From: Formosa algae
Lineage (GTDB): Bacteria; Bacteroidota; Bacteroidia; Flavobacteriales; Flavobacteriaceae
Direction of reading: 5' to 3'
Assembly: GCF_001439665.1 (NCBI RefSeq)
Contig: NZ_LMAK01000008.1
Location: forward strand, 1-64,000
DNA: 64,000 bases
The position numbers and the translations under genes are program-made. Shown here piece after piece: positions 46,113-54,825 of this stretch (within the stretch, counting starts at the first letter, position 1; the number at the start of each line of letters is the position of its first letter). Below the pieces are notes generated by a model. The model was not told where the DNA came from. It searched no databases and saw nothing but the letters and a program-made list of their open reading frames with translations.

Positions 46113-46805
46113 ATGAAAAAATTAATCCGATTTATATTTAAAATCTTGTTCTGGTTTGTTGTCAGCTCTTTTTTAGTGGTGCTTATTTATAAATATATTC
46201 CTGTTTATATAACGCCTTTAATGGTTATTCGAAGTTTCGAAAACTCAGAGCATAATATGCCGAAAGCTTGGGAGCACGATTGGGCATCTATGGATCAGAT
46301 TTCATCTTCTATGCAAAAAGCTGTAATTTGTAGTGAAGATCAGAATTTCTTAAAGCATAATGGTGTCGATTTTAAAGCTGTAGAAAAAGCATATACAGCA
46401 AATCAAAAAGGGAAGCGCATTCGTGGCGGCAGCACCATTAGCCAGCAAACAGCAAAAAATGTATTTCTGTGGCCTGCTAGAAGTTGGTTGCGTAAAGGAT
46501 TAGAGACGTATTTTACGGTTATTATTGAATTATGTTGGAGTAAAGAGCGTATTCTTGAAGTCTATTTAAACAGCATAGAAATGGGTAACGGAATTTACGG
46601 ATGCGAAGCTGCAGCTCAATTTTGGTTTAAAAAAACAGCCTATAAATTAACAGCTTATGAAGCCGCTGCTATTGCTGCAATTTTACCTAATCCGCGTGTT
46701 TATAAAGCCAGTCCGGCTTCTGCTTATATACAGAAGCGCAAAGTGTGGATTGTTAAACAAATGAATTATTTTGGCCCTTTACGATTTGAAAATAATGAAA
46801 AATAA
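46113..46805 (+). CDS. mtgA: Monofunctional biosynthetic peptidoglycan transglycosylase
   Basis: Polymerises lipid II into glycan strands at the inner membrane. The 230-residue protein has one N-terminal transmembrane helix (about 7-28) and a GT51 domain with the hallmarks AVICSEDQNFLKHNGVD (catalytic Glu), RGGSTISQQTAKNVFLWPARSWLRKGLE, and ERILEVYLNSIEMGNGIYG, plus EAAAIAAILPNP. No transpeptidase domain, so it is monofunctional MtgA. It overlaps the next gene by 11 nt. Confidence 0.95.
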   Translation: MKKLIRFIFKILFWFVVSSFLVVLIYKYIPVYITPLMVIRSFENSEHNMPKAWEHDWASMDQISSSMQKAVICSEDQNFLKHNGVDFKAVEKAYTANQKGKRIRGGSTISQQTAKNVFLWPARSWLRKGLETYFTVIIELCWSKERILEVYLNSIEMGNGIYGCEAAAQFWFKKTAYKLTAYEAAAIAAILPNPRVYKASPASAYIQKRKVWIVKQMNYFGPLRFENNEK

Positions 46806-47256
46806 TACCGAAATTAAACAGCAGCTTCTAGAGAGTTGTGAAACTTTTATAGAAAAACGCTTATTAAATGTACAGCATAATATCGCAGAAGTTCAGGATG
46901 CGTTAACGTCTGAAACTAAAAGCACGGCCGGAGATAAACATGAAACAGGGCGAGCTATGTTGCAATTGGAACGTGAAAAATTTGGTGTACAACTCTCTGA
47001 AGTAAATCTCGTAAAACAAGCCTTATCTAAAATAAATGTATTAAAACATTCTAACACTGTTTGCTTAGGAAGTGCTGTAATTACAGATGTATCAAACTAT
47101 TTTATAGCTATTAGTGCTGGCGAAATAATTATAGATAACATTAAATATTTTGCCATTGCTCCAAACACGCCTATAGGTCAGCTTTTATTATCTAAAAAAG
47201 CAGGTGAAAAGATTAAATTCAGGAATCAAGATTTTGAAATTATTAAAGTAATTTAA
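46795..47256 (+). CDS. GreA/GreB-like two-domain protein
   Basis: From ATG 46795 the product is 153 residues; the longer frame at 46771 is not used because the ATG overlap with mtgA is natural. The N-terminal half (1-85) is a helical, probably coiled-coil hairpin rich in Glu/Lys/Gln with the block GDKHETGRAMLQLEREK. The C-terminal half forms a small beta domain ending PIGQLLLSKKAGEKIKF, a pattern shared with the FKBP-like C-terminal domain of GreA/GreB elongation factors. Related flavobacterial proteins are sometimes named 3-oxoacyl-ACP synthase, which the sequence does not support. Function is unproven; interaction with RNA polymerase is a guess from fold resemblance. Confidence 0.6.
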   Translation: MKNNTEIKQQLLESCETFIEKRLLNVQHNIAEVQDALTSETKSTAGDKHETGRAMLQLEREKFGVQLSEVNLVKQALSKINVLKHSNTVCLGSAVITDVSNYFIAISAGEIIIDNIKYFAIAPNTPIGQLLLSKKAGEKIKFRNQDFEIIKVI

Positions 47257-47288
47257 ATCAATTTCGACTTATCTTTAATAAAAAGATA

Positions 47289-48428
47289 TTGAACAGCACG
47301 ATTTTATTTTTTGATGTTATTATAGTTGGAGGTGGATTAGCGGGTTTATCTAGCGCAATTCACCTATCAAAAGGGAACCTGAACGTTTTAGTTATAGAAA
47401 AAAACAGCTATCCTAAACACAAAGTTTGCGGAGAATATATTTCTAATGAAGTTTTACCATACCTAAATTTTTTAGACATTGATGTGTTTAAATTAGGAGC
47501 TAAAAAAATTGATAAATTTCAATTATCTACAACAAGAGGCCAACTTATTTCTGCAAATTTACCATTAGGTGGGTTTGGAATTAGCAGATTTTGTTTAGAT
47601 GCAGCTTTGGCAAATAAGGCATTAGATAATGGTGTTAAAATTCTTCAGGACTTAGTTGACAATATTCAATTTTCTAATGAACAATTTTCTGTGAAAACAA
47701 AAGGAGGTAAAGCATATAAAGCTAAAATAGTTATTGGTGCTTATGGTAAACGTGCTAATCTTGATGTAAAACTTAATCGAAAATTTATTAAAATTAAATC
47801 GCCGTATTTAGCAGTGAAAACGCATGTAAAAGGTGTTTTTCCAGACGATTTGGTTGCACTTCATAATTTTGAAGGTGGTTATTGTGGAATTTCTAAAGTT
47901 GAGGATAATAACATTAACTTATGTTATATCACCAATTTTAATTCATTTAAAAAATTTAAAAATATTGAGGATTTTCAGGAGAAAGTGGTGTTTAATAATC
48001 GTTTTTTAAAAACCATTTTCAATGAATCTATTCCTGTTTTTGAAGAACCATTAACTATTAGTCAAATTTCATTCGAGATAAAAAAACCCATTGAAAATCA
48101 CATCATCATGTGTGGGGATACAGCGGCATTGATTCATCCGTTATCTGGTAATGGGATGAGTATGGCGATTAGAAGTGCACAATTGGCCTCATTACTAATT
48201 ATTAAATTTTTTAATTCTGAAATATCTAATAGAGATGATTTAGAAAAGCAATACCTTAGAGAATGGAATGCAACCTTTAAATCTCGTTTAAAAATTGGTC
48301 GTATTGTAGCTAATTTGTTTAACAAACCTAAAATCTCCGAAGTTTTGATGCAAGTAATTAAGCGGTTCCCAAGTATTTTATCACATATAATAAAGCGAAC
48401 TCACGGAAAAGTAATGAAAGTAAAATGA
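47289..48428 (+). CDS. FAD-dependent oxidoreductase of the type III PKS cluster
   Basis: A 379-residue flavoprotein of the geranylgeranyl-reductase/aromatic hydroxylase superfamily. The Rossmann GxGxxG is at residues 14-19 (VGGGLAGLSSAIHLSKG) and the second FAD motif is MCGDTAALIHPLSGNGMSMAIRSA (around residue 275). It starts at TTG 47289; no in-frame ATG lies before the FAD motif. It overlaps the methyltransferase gene by 4 nt. In Streptomyces srs-type operons a flavoprotein of this class hydroxylates the aromatic lipid made by a type III PKS; the same role is plausible here but inferred from context. Confidence 0.82.
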   Translation: MNSTILFFDVIIVGGGLAGLSSAIHLSKGNLNVLVIEKNSYPKHKVCGEYISNEVLPYLNFLDIDVFKLGAKKIDKFQLSTTRGQLISANLPLGGFGISRFCLDAALANKALDNGVKILQDLVDNIQFSNEQFSVKTKGGKAYKAKIVIGAYGKRANLDVKLNRKFIKIKSPYLAVKTHVKGVFPDDLVALHNFEGGYCGISKVEDNNINLCYITNFNSFKKFKNIEDFQEKVVFNNRFLKTIFNESIPVFEEPLTISQISFEIKKPIENHIIMCGDTAALIHPLSGNGMSMAIRSAQLASLLIIKFFNSEISNRDDLEKQYLREWNATFKSRLKIGRIVANLFNKPKISEVLMQVIKRFPSILSHIIKRTHGKVMKVK

Positions 48429-49144
48429 GTTTTTTAGTTGACACAAAATATAGAAGCGAAGAGGAAGAAATCATGGACGATTTGGATTATAATGGTCCAA
48501 TACTTCATGATGCCTTAGATAAATTAGCGAAAATTAATCAATGGTTAGGAGGAAATGCTGTCACCATTAGCGGACTCAAAAAAGCACTGATTAATCTCGA
48601 TAAAGGTAAGACTATAACAATAATAGATTTAGGTTGCGGTGGTGGAGATATTTTGAGAGATGTATCCCGTTTTGGAAAACTAAACGGTTATAATTTTCAA
48701 TTAATAGGCATTGATGCTAATCCAAACACAGTAAAATATGCACATTCTTTATCAGAACAGTTCGATAATATTCAATTTAAAACAATTGACATCTTTTCTG
48801 AAGATTTTAGGCTATTACAATACGATTTAGTTTTAACCACTTTATTTCTTCATCATTTTAAGCAAGAAGAACTTATTAGATTTTTAAAACCTGTTTTAGA
48901 AAAAGCCAAATTAGGAATCGTGGTTAATGATTTACATAGACATAAACTAGCTTACTATTTATTCAAGTTATTGAGTACAACAATTAAGAATAAAACAATT
49001 GTTGAAGATGGTTTAACTTCTGTATTAAGAGGGTTTAAAAGAGAAGAATTAAAATATATATCACAGCAATTAAATGCAAATTATGACCTAAAATGGAAAT
49101 GGGCTTTTCGTTTTCAATGGATACTTAAAAGTTCCGCTTTTTAA
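48425..49144 (+). CDS. SAM-dependent methyltransferase of the type III PKS cluster
   Basis: A 239-residue class I methyltransferase with motif I IIDLGCGGGDIL (about residue 62-73) and an acidic residue in GIDANPNTV, then YDLVLTTLFLHHF (motif IV region). It overlaps the flavoprotein gene by 4 nt and precedes the type III PKS by 132 nt. Methylation of a phenolic or pyrone hydroxyl is a likely reaction by analogy with srsB/bpsB-type partners of type III PKSs; the substrate is not readable from sequence. Confidence 0.82.
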   Translation: MSFLVDTKYRSEEEEIMDDLDYNGPILHDALDKLAKINQWLGGNAVTISGLKKALINLDKGKTITIIDLGCGGGDILRDVSRFGKLNGYNFQLIGIDANPNTVKYAHSLSEQFDNIQFKTIDIFSEDFRLLQYDLVLTTLFLHHFKQEELIRFLKPVLEKAKLGIVVNDLHRHKLAYYLFKLLSTTIKNKTIVEDGLTSVLRGFKREELKYISQQLNANYDLKWKWAFRFQWILKSSAF

Positions 49145-49276
49145 GTCCAGAGGTAGCTTTGGAGTTTTAATAAATTATAAAAGAAATAGCCTAGATTAAT
49201 TTCATTTTGGTAATAAGTATTTAGTAATAAAATAATTTTTAACTAAAGAGATACCTGTTTTTGGTAGGAAGTAAGT

Positions 49277-50329
49277 ATGAGCGTAAAAATAACAGCAGTA
49301 GCAAAACAGTTGCCTAAATTTACTAGAGAAACAAAAGACATTATTCCGTTTTTAAATATTTGGTTAGAAGGACAAGAAGAGCGTTTTAAACGTAAAGTTA
49401 TCAAGCTTTTTGAAAATGCGGGAGTTGATAGACGGTATTCAATTATGGATGCAGAAGACGTTTTTTTTAAAACCTCTTTTGAAGAAAAAAATGAAATTTA
49501 TTCTCGTGAAGTTATCAAGTTAGCGGAACAATCTCTAATTAAAGCTCTTGAGAAAGCAAAATTACAACCAACAGATATCGATTATATTATAACGGTAAGT
49601 TGTACGGGAATCATGATTCCGTCTGTAGATGCCTATTTAATTAATAACTTAAAGATGAAACAGGATATTGTTAGACTTCCTGTTACAGAAATGGGTTGTG
49701 CTGCTGGAGTTTCAGGAATTATTTATGCAAAGAATTTTTTAAAAGCTAATCCAAATAAACGTGCTGCGGTAATTGCAGTAGAATCGCCAACAGCAACATT
49801 TCAGTTGGACGATTTTTCTATGGTAAATATTGTTAGTGCGGCTATTTTTGGAGATGGTGCTTCAAGTGTGATTCTGTCTTCATATGAAAATGAAGCAGGC
49901 CCAAAAATTATAGACGAAGCCATGTATCATTTCTATGATGCTGAAACCATGATGGGCTTTAAGTTGGTAAATACTGGATTGCAAATGATTTTAGATAAAG
50001 CTGTTCCAGAAACTATTTCAGAGCATTTTCCAAGTATAGTACATCCGTTTTTAGAACGAAATAATTTATCAATTGGAGATATAGATCATTTAATCTTTCA
50101 TCCTGGAGGGAAGAAAATCGTACAAACAGTTGAAGACTTATTTGGTTCTCTCGGAAAGAATATAGACGATACTAAAGAAGTGCTTAAACTTTACGGAAAC
50201 ATGAGTAGCGCAACTGTTCTTTACGTTTTAGAACGCTTTATGTACAAACAATTGCCTAAAGGAGATAGAGGTTTAATGTTAAGCTTTGGACCCGGTTTTT
50301 CGGCACAACGTATTTTGTTAGAATGGTAA
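49277..50329 (+). CDS. Type III polyketide synthase
   Basis: A 350-residue chalcone-synthase-like enzyme that extends an acyl starter with malonyl-CoA and cyclises it, typically to an alkylresorcinol or alkylpyrone. The catalytic triad is complete: Cys141 in MGCAAGVSG, His275 in IFHPGGKK, Asn308 in YGNMSSATVLYVL. CTGIMIPSVDAY and the C-terminal GFSAQRILLEW also match the family. It overlaps the next gene (SDR) by 7 nt, coupling it to the fatty-acid-synthase-like genes downstream that could supply its starter. The product is unknown. Confidence 0.94.
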   Translation: MSVKITAVAKQLPKFTRETKDIIPFLNIWLEGQEERFKRKVIKLFENAGVDRRYSIMDAEDVFFKTSFEEKNEIYSREVIKLAEQSLIKALEKAKLQPTDIDYIITVSCTGIMIPSVDAYLINNLKMKQDIVRLPVTEMGCAAGVSGIIYAKNFLKANPNKRAAVIAVESPTATFQLDDFSMVNIVSAAIFGDGASSVILSSYENEAGPKIIDEAMYHFYDAETMMGFKLVNTGLQMILDKAVPETISEHFPSIVHPFLERNNLSIGDIDHLIFHPGGKKIVQTVEDLFGSLGKNIDDTKEVLKLYGNMSSATVLYVLERFMYKQLPKGDRGLMLSFGPGFSAQRILLEW

Positions 50330-51120
50330 AAGAATTTCAAAATAAAAATTATTGGGCACTCATTTTAGGTGGCTCTAGCGGATTAGGTTTAGCAACAGCA
50401 AAAAAGCTAGTAAAGCATGGTATGAATATTTGCATTATTCATAGAAACTCAAGAGCACAAGAAGAAGAAATTACTAACGAATTTCAAAATATAAAGGCTG
50501 AAGCAGTTCAGTTTAAAGCATATAATGTTGATGCGTTTAATGCTGAAAAACGAGAACAAACTATTTCAGAATTAAAAGAAGTTTTAGGTTTACAAGGTAA
50601 AATAAGGACACTCGTTCATAGCGTCGCTAAAGGCAACTTAAAACCAATGATTTCTAATGAAAATCCAACACTTAAAAACGACGACTTTAATTTAACAATT
50701 AATGCTATGGCTGTTAGTTTGTTCGATTGGACTAAAGCGCTTTTTGAAGCGCAATTATTTGCCAACGATGCTCGAATTATAAGTTTTACAAGTGAAGGGA
50801 ATACTAAAGCATGGCGAAATTACGCAGCAGTTTCTGCAGCAAAAGTTACTTTAGAAGCAATAACCAGAAATATTGCTTTAGAATTTGCACCTTTTGGTAT
50901 TAGAGCTAATTGTATTCAGGCTGGTGTTACAGATACCGCATCATTACGTATGATTCCTGGTAGTAATGAAATAAAAGAGTATAGTTTAAGGCGGAATCCA
51001 TTTCATCGTCTAACACAACCCGAAGATGTTGCAAATGCGGTTTATCTTCTATCAAAAGATGAAGCAAGTTGGATAAATGGTTGTGTGATTCCTGTAGATG
51101 GAGGCGAACATATAAGTTAG
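50323..51120 (+). CDS. Enoyl-ACP-reductase-like SDR
   Basis: A 265-residue short-chain dehydrogenase. The cofactor loop GGSSGLG is at residues 16-22. The catalytic Tyr167 and Lys174 are spaced Y-x6-K (NYAAVSAAK), the spacing of FabI/FabL enoyl reductases rather than the Y-x3-K of FabG ketoreductases; the C-terminal SWINGCVIPVDGG is general to SDRs. I therefore favour reduction of an enoyl-ACP, with ketoreduction possible. It overlaps the type III PKS gene by 7 nt and is 34 nt before the dehydratase gene. Confidence 0.8.
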   Translation: MVKEFQNKNYWALILGGSSGLGLATAKKLVKHGMNICIIHRNSRAQEEEITNEFQNIKAEAVQFKAYNVDAFNAEKREQTISELKEVLGLQGKIRTLVHSVAKGNLKPMISNENPTLKNDDFNLTINAMAVSLFDWTKALFEAQLFANDARIISFTSEGNTKAWRNYAAVSAAKVTLEAITRNIALEFAPFGIRANCIQAGVTDTASLRMIPGSNEIKEYSLRRNPFHRLTQPEDVANAVYLLSKDEASWINGCVIPVDGGEHIS

Positions 51121-51154
51121 TTATACACATTTTATAAGTTTTCAAAATCAAGCA

Positions 51155-51592
51155 ATGACATCAAAGCAAATCATATCATTATTACCCTATCAAGAACCTT
51201 TTCTGTTTGTTGATGAATTGACCTTGATGTCCTCTGAAGGAATTACTGGACACTATACATTTAAAAAAGAAGCCTATTTCTATAAAGGGCATTTTAAAGA
51301 TAATCCAATTACGCCAGGTGTAATTCTTACCGAGTGTATGGCACAAATTGGACTTGTTTGTCTAGGTGTTTATTTGCTTAAAGATCAACTTAAAGAACAT
51401 AATTTACCTCAGATAGCATTAACCTCAAGTCAAGTTGATTTTTTTCTACCTGTTTTACCTGGGGAGAAAGTAACAATAGTTTCAGAAAAAGAAGTATTTC
51501 GTTTTAATAAATTAAAATGTAAGGTGAAATTGTTAAATTCAAAAGGGGAGTTAGTTTGTCGTGGTAAAATATCAGGTATGGTTAAGGTATGA
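51155..51592 (+). CDS. FabZ-like 3-hydroxyacyl-ACP dehydratase
   Basis: A 145-residue hot-dog fold protein. LLPYQEPFLFVDEL near the N terminus and GHFKDNPITPGVILTE (His46 and Glu60) give the FabZ/FabA catalytic pair. It would remove water from a 3-hydroxyacyl-ACP in the private lipid pathway. It overlaps the ketosynthase gene by 4 nt (ATGA), so both are translated together. Confidence 0.85.
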   Translation: MTSKQIISLLPYQEPFLFVDELTLMSSEGITGHYTFKKEAYFYKGHFKDNPITPGVILTECMAQIGLVCLGVYLLKDQLKEHNLPQIALTSSQVDFFLPVLPGEKVTIVSEKEVFRFNKLKCKVKLLNSKGELVCRGKISGMVKV

Positions 51593-52857
51593 AAAATAGA
51601 GTCGTCATTACAGGGTTAGGGGTCGTTGCGCCAAATGGTGTAGGACTTGATGCGTTTTCGAAAGCCATTAAAAAAGGTGAATCCGGAATTACATTCCATC
51701 AAGAATTAGCAGATTTAAATTTCTCATGCTGTATTGGAGGTATTCCGCAAATTTCTGAAGAAAAGAAATTAGAGTATCTCACGCCTTTACAGTTAAGAGG
51801 TTTTAATAGTTCAGGGATTTTGTATGGCTGTATGGCTGGAATGGATGCATGGAGAGACGCAGGATTTAAAATAAAAGAAAGCAGTAAATTAGATTTTGAT
51901 ACCGGAACCATTTTTGGAACAGGAACTTCTGGTGTAGAGAAATTTAGAGAAGCTATTTACAAGTTAGATGAAGGTGAAGTAAAACGTTTAGGGAGTACAG
52001 TCGTGGTTCAAACTATGGCTAGCGGAATTAGTGCTTTCTTAGGAGGTATTTTGGGACTTGGTAATCAGGTAACAACAAATTCGTCAGCGTGTACAACTGG
52101 AACCGAAGGTATTTTAATGGGTTATGAACGTATAAAAAACGGTCAAGCCAAACGCATGCTCGTAGGAAGTTGTAGTGATTCCGGACCATACATTTGGGGA
52201 GGATTCGACGCTATGCGAGTGATGACTTATAAACATAATAATACGCCAAAACAAGGATCAAGACCAATGAGTGAAAGTGCTTCTGGTTTTGTGCCTGGAG
52301 CAGGAGCAGGAGCTTTAGTTTTAGAATCTTTAGATAGTGCTTTAGAAAGAAATGCAACAATTTATGCAGAGATTTTAGGAGGTAATATCAATTCCGGAGG
52401 GCAACGTGATGGTGGTACAATGACAGCTCCAAATCCTGAAGCTGTGAAACGTTGTATTAAAGATGCAGTTATAAATGCTAATATTTCTGTAGAAGATATT
52501 GATACAATTAATGGACACCTAACAGCAACCTCAAAAGATGGTTTAGAGATTGAAAATTGGACCAAAGCCTTGGATAGGAATGGAGATGATTTTCCATATA
52601 TCAACTCATTAAAATCTATGGTTGGTCATTGTTTAGCTGCTGCAGGTAGTATTGAATCTGTGGCAACCGTTTTGCAATTAAAAGACCAATTTGTATTCCC
52701 AAATATTAATTGTGAGGATGTGCATCCTGAAATTCTGAAACTAATCTCGGAAAAAAAGATTGTAAAAAAAGTATTAAAAACCGAATTAAACATTGCTGCA
52801 AAGGCTAGTTTTGGTTTTGGAGATGTGAACGGTTGTGTTATCTTTAAGAAGTATTAA
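51589..52857 (+). CDS. FabF-like beta-ketoacyl-ACP synthase
   Basis: A 422-residue condensing enzyme of the KAS I/II family. Catalytic residues are Cys168 in NSSACTTGTEG, His310 in INGHLTATSKDG and His347 in SLKSMVGHCLAAAG, with Lys342. The second motif reads NGHLTAT where housekeeping FabF has NAHGTST, so it is diverged and probably dedicated to a special chain. It would elongate the acyl chain on the cluster's own ACP. It is followed by ACP after 99 nt. Confidence 0.9.
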   Translation: MKNRVVITGLGVVAPNGVGLDAFSKAIKKGESGITFHQELADLNFSCCIGGIPQISEEKKLEYLTPLQLRGFNSSGILYGCMAGMDAWRDAGFKIKESSKLDFDTGTIFGTGTSGVEKFREAIYKLDEGEVKRLGSTVVVQTMASGISAFLGGILGLGNQVTTNSSACTTGTEGILMGYERIKNGQAKRMLVGSCSDSGPYIWGGFDAMRVMTYKHNNTPKQGSRPMSESASGFVPGAGAGALVLESLDSALERNATIYAEILGGNINSGGQRDGGTMTAPNPEAVKRCIKDAVINANISVEDIDTINGHLTATSKDGLEIENWTKALDRNGDDFPYINSLKSMVGHCLAAAGSIESVATVLQLKDQFVFPNINCEDVHPEILKLISEKKIVKKVLKTELNIAAKASFGFGDVNGCVIFKKY

Positions 52858-52956
52858 TCAGAAAATCACCTTGGTTTTTAAACCATGTAAGGTCTTAAGC
52901 AAGTAATAATACTATTTTAAAGACTAAGGATTAATTTAAAAAAGGCGCCCACTTGT

Positions 52957-53223
52957 ATGGGTAATACTATGACAAAAGAAGAATTAATTGCCAAACTAAA
53001 AATCATTGTTCAACCTTATATACAAGACGAAGATGCGTTTAATAACTTATCTGAGCATACAGATTTTATAAATGATTTGAAGATAAATTCAGCGAATTTA
53101 GTAGATGTTGTTTTAGATGTTGAAGATGAGTTTGATATTAGAATAGAGAACGACGACATGGAAAAAATGATATCTGTAAAAGCAGCTATGGATATTGTTA
53201 TAGAAAAACTTGCTGCCAAATGA
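52957..53223 (+). CDS. Acyl carrier protein of the PKS/lipid cluster
   Basis: An 88-residue acidic four-helix carrier. The phosphopantetheine Ser is S45 in DLKINSANLVDV, a variant of the usual D-S-L motif, with DEFDIRIENDDMEKMISV in the recognition helix. A second in-frame ATG at 52969 would shorten it by four residues; I cannot choose firmly. It overlaps the phosphopantetheinyl transferase gene by 4 nt, a strong hint that the transferase activates this carrier. Confidence 0.85.
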   Translation: MGNTMTKEELIAKLKIIVQPYIQDEDAFNNLSEHTDFINDLKINSANLVDVVLDVEDEFDIRIENDDMEKMISVKAAMDIVIEKLAAK

Positions 53224-53792
53224 TAGGTAATGATATAGTTGATTTAAAACATGCTACCACAGGTGGTAATTGGGAATGTCCGCGTTTTTTGGAGAAAGTC
53301 TTCACGAAAAAGGAGGAAGCACTTATTTTTGCTTCGGAAAACCAACATCAAACAGTTTGGTTGCTGTGGAGTATGAAAGAAGCAGCTTACAAATTACATG
53401 TTCAGAAATTTAAAAAGCGTTTTTTTAATCCTACACGGTTAGAGTGTGAGCTTATTTCTGAAGATAAAGGAATAGTGAAAATAGATGATAATGAATATTT
53501 TACAGCGTCTACACTAACAGAAGATTATGTCTATACAATTGCTAAACAAAATAATACTCAAGAGGTTTATACTTCTGTTTTTGAAACTAAAAAAGAGGAT
53601 TACAAAATTCAGAGTGATTTATTGAAAGAGCGATTTTTAAAGGCAATTTCTAAAACTAAAGGCTTAACGTTTCATGCGTTAAAAATTGAAAAGACAGCAA
53701 TAGGGATACCACAGGTTTTTTATGCTTCTAAACAATTATCAATTTCTTTCTCTTTAACACATTGCGGACGATTTTCTGGGTTTGCTTATTAA
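53220..53792 (+). CDS. 4'-phosphopantetheinyl transferase
   Basis: Attaches phosphopantetheine from CoA to carrier-protein Ser. The 190-residue protein has the magnesium-binding IGNDIVDL (Asp5, Asp8) and the W50-S-M-K53-E54-A-A-Y-K58 motif of the AcpS/Sfp superfamily. It is the last gene of the cluster, coupled to the ACP gene, and ends 30 nt from the convergent ABC transporter gene. A dedicated transferase supports an ACP unsuited to housekeeping AcpS. Confidence 0.88.
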   Translation: MIGNDIVDLKHATTGGNWECPRFLEKVFTKKEEALIFASENQHQTVWLLWSMKEAAYKLHVQKFKKRFFNPTRLECELISEDKGIVKIDDNEYFTASTLTEDYVYTIAKQNNTQEVYTSVFETKKEDYKIQSDLLKERFLKAISKTKGLTFHALKIEKTAIGIPQVFYASKQLSISFSLTHCGRFSGFAY

Positions 53793-53822
53793 TTAATTTA
53801 AGTTCGTTTTCAATCCTAAAAA

Positions 53823-54794
53823 TTATTGCAATTCTATACGTTTTTTAGCCGTTTCAGTGAGTTTCAAGTTCACGACTTGATTTATATTTAAGGGTGAATT
53901 ATTATAGAAAAAAATAGATTCTGAATTAAAATCAGCTTCAATTAAATACAAATGTCCTCTAAAATAATTGTGCTTAATTTCTACTTCTAAAGCCGCTTCT
54001 TTAGTGAACTGTAATTCGTGAGCATACACAAAAACAGACGCATTCGTAGTTTCTAAATTTAAATCGGAAGCTTTAATGGTATTAAATTCATCAAAAAAGG
54101 ATGCAATTAAGGGCTTCTCAGGTTGTTTGTATAAATTTTCAGGAGTATCGTAGGCAATTATTTTTCCGTCGTTTAAAACAATCATCTGGTCTGCATAAGG
54201 CAAAACATCTTCGCGGTCGTGAGTAGCGACCACACAGGTAATGTTTTTTTCCTTTAAATATTTAAACAGGTTACGGCGTAATGTTTGTTTCTGAAAGTTG
54301 TCGATATGGCTAAAAGGCTCGTCCAGTAAAATAATTTCGGGCTGTCGGGCAATTGCTCTTGCTAGAGCAACACGTTGTTTTTGTCCGCCACTTAAGAGCT
54401 TCACTTTTACGTCTGTAAATTCAACCAAATCTACCAACTCAATCAATTCTGTAGTGCGTCTTTCTTTCTCTTCTGGAAAGAAATTAGATAAGAATTTCCC
54501 TATATTTTCTTTTACTGAAATAAAGGGCATTAAATCAAATTCTTGCGCAACGTATTTCATGAAATCATAACCGATTACCAAATTATATTTTGGACCTAAT
54601 ATAGGTTGGTCTTTCCATAAAATGTCACCTTCAGGTAAATCGTAAGTACCGTAAAGTAGTTTTAAAAGGGTGCTTTTTCCAGAGCCACTTTCGCCAATAA
54701 TAGATAATTGTTCGCCTTGTGCAACTGAAAAAGAAATGTGGTCTAAAATGGTTTTCTTAGTGTAACCAAAAGATATATTTTGAACTTGAAGCAT
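53823..54794 (-). CDS. ABC transporter ATP-binding protein
   Basis: A 323-residue ATPase. Walker A GESGSGKST (about 33-41), the Q-loop region KYVAQEFDLMPF, signature LSGGQKQR, Walker B EIILLDEPF and the H-loop ATHDRED are all present. The extra C-terminal ~100 residues resemble a regulatory or TOBE-like extension. No permease gene is adjacent: upstream (minus strand) is the HAD protein, 31 nt away and likely co-transcribed. The partner and substrate are unknown; a link to the neighbouring lipid cluster is possible but unsupported. Confidence 0.88.
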   Translation of the reverse strand: MLQVQNISFGYTKKTILDHISFSVAQGEQLSIIGESGSGKSTLLKLLYGTYDLPEGDILWKDQPILGPKYNLVIGYDFMKYVAQEFDLMPFISVKENIGKFLSNFFPEEKERRTTELIELVDLVEFTDVKVKLLSGGQKQRVALARAIARQPEIILLDEPFSHIDNFQKQTLRRNLFKYLKEKNITCVVATHDREDVLPYADQMIVLNDGKIIAYDTPENLYKQPEKPLIASFFDEFNTIKASDLNLETTNASVFVYAHELQFTKEAALEVEIKHNYFRGHLYLIEADFNSESIFFYNNSPLNINQVVNLKLTETAKKRIELQ

Positions 54795-54825
54795 GTTGTG
54801 AAATCGCTATAATTTACTTTAAATT

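Noticed and set aside
49145-49276. Possible promoter or terminator between the methyltransferase and the type III PKS
   Set aside because: No TAnnTTTG box with a TTG partner and no stem with a T-run could be found.
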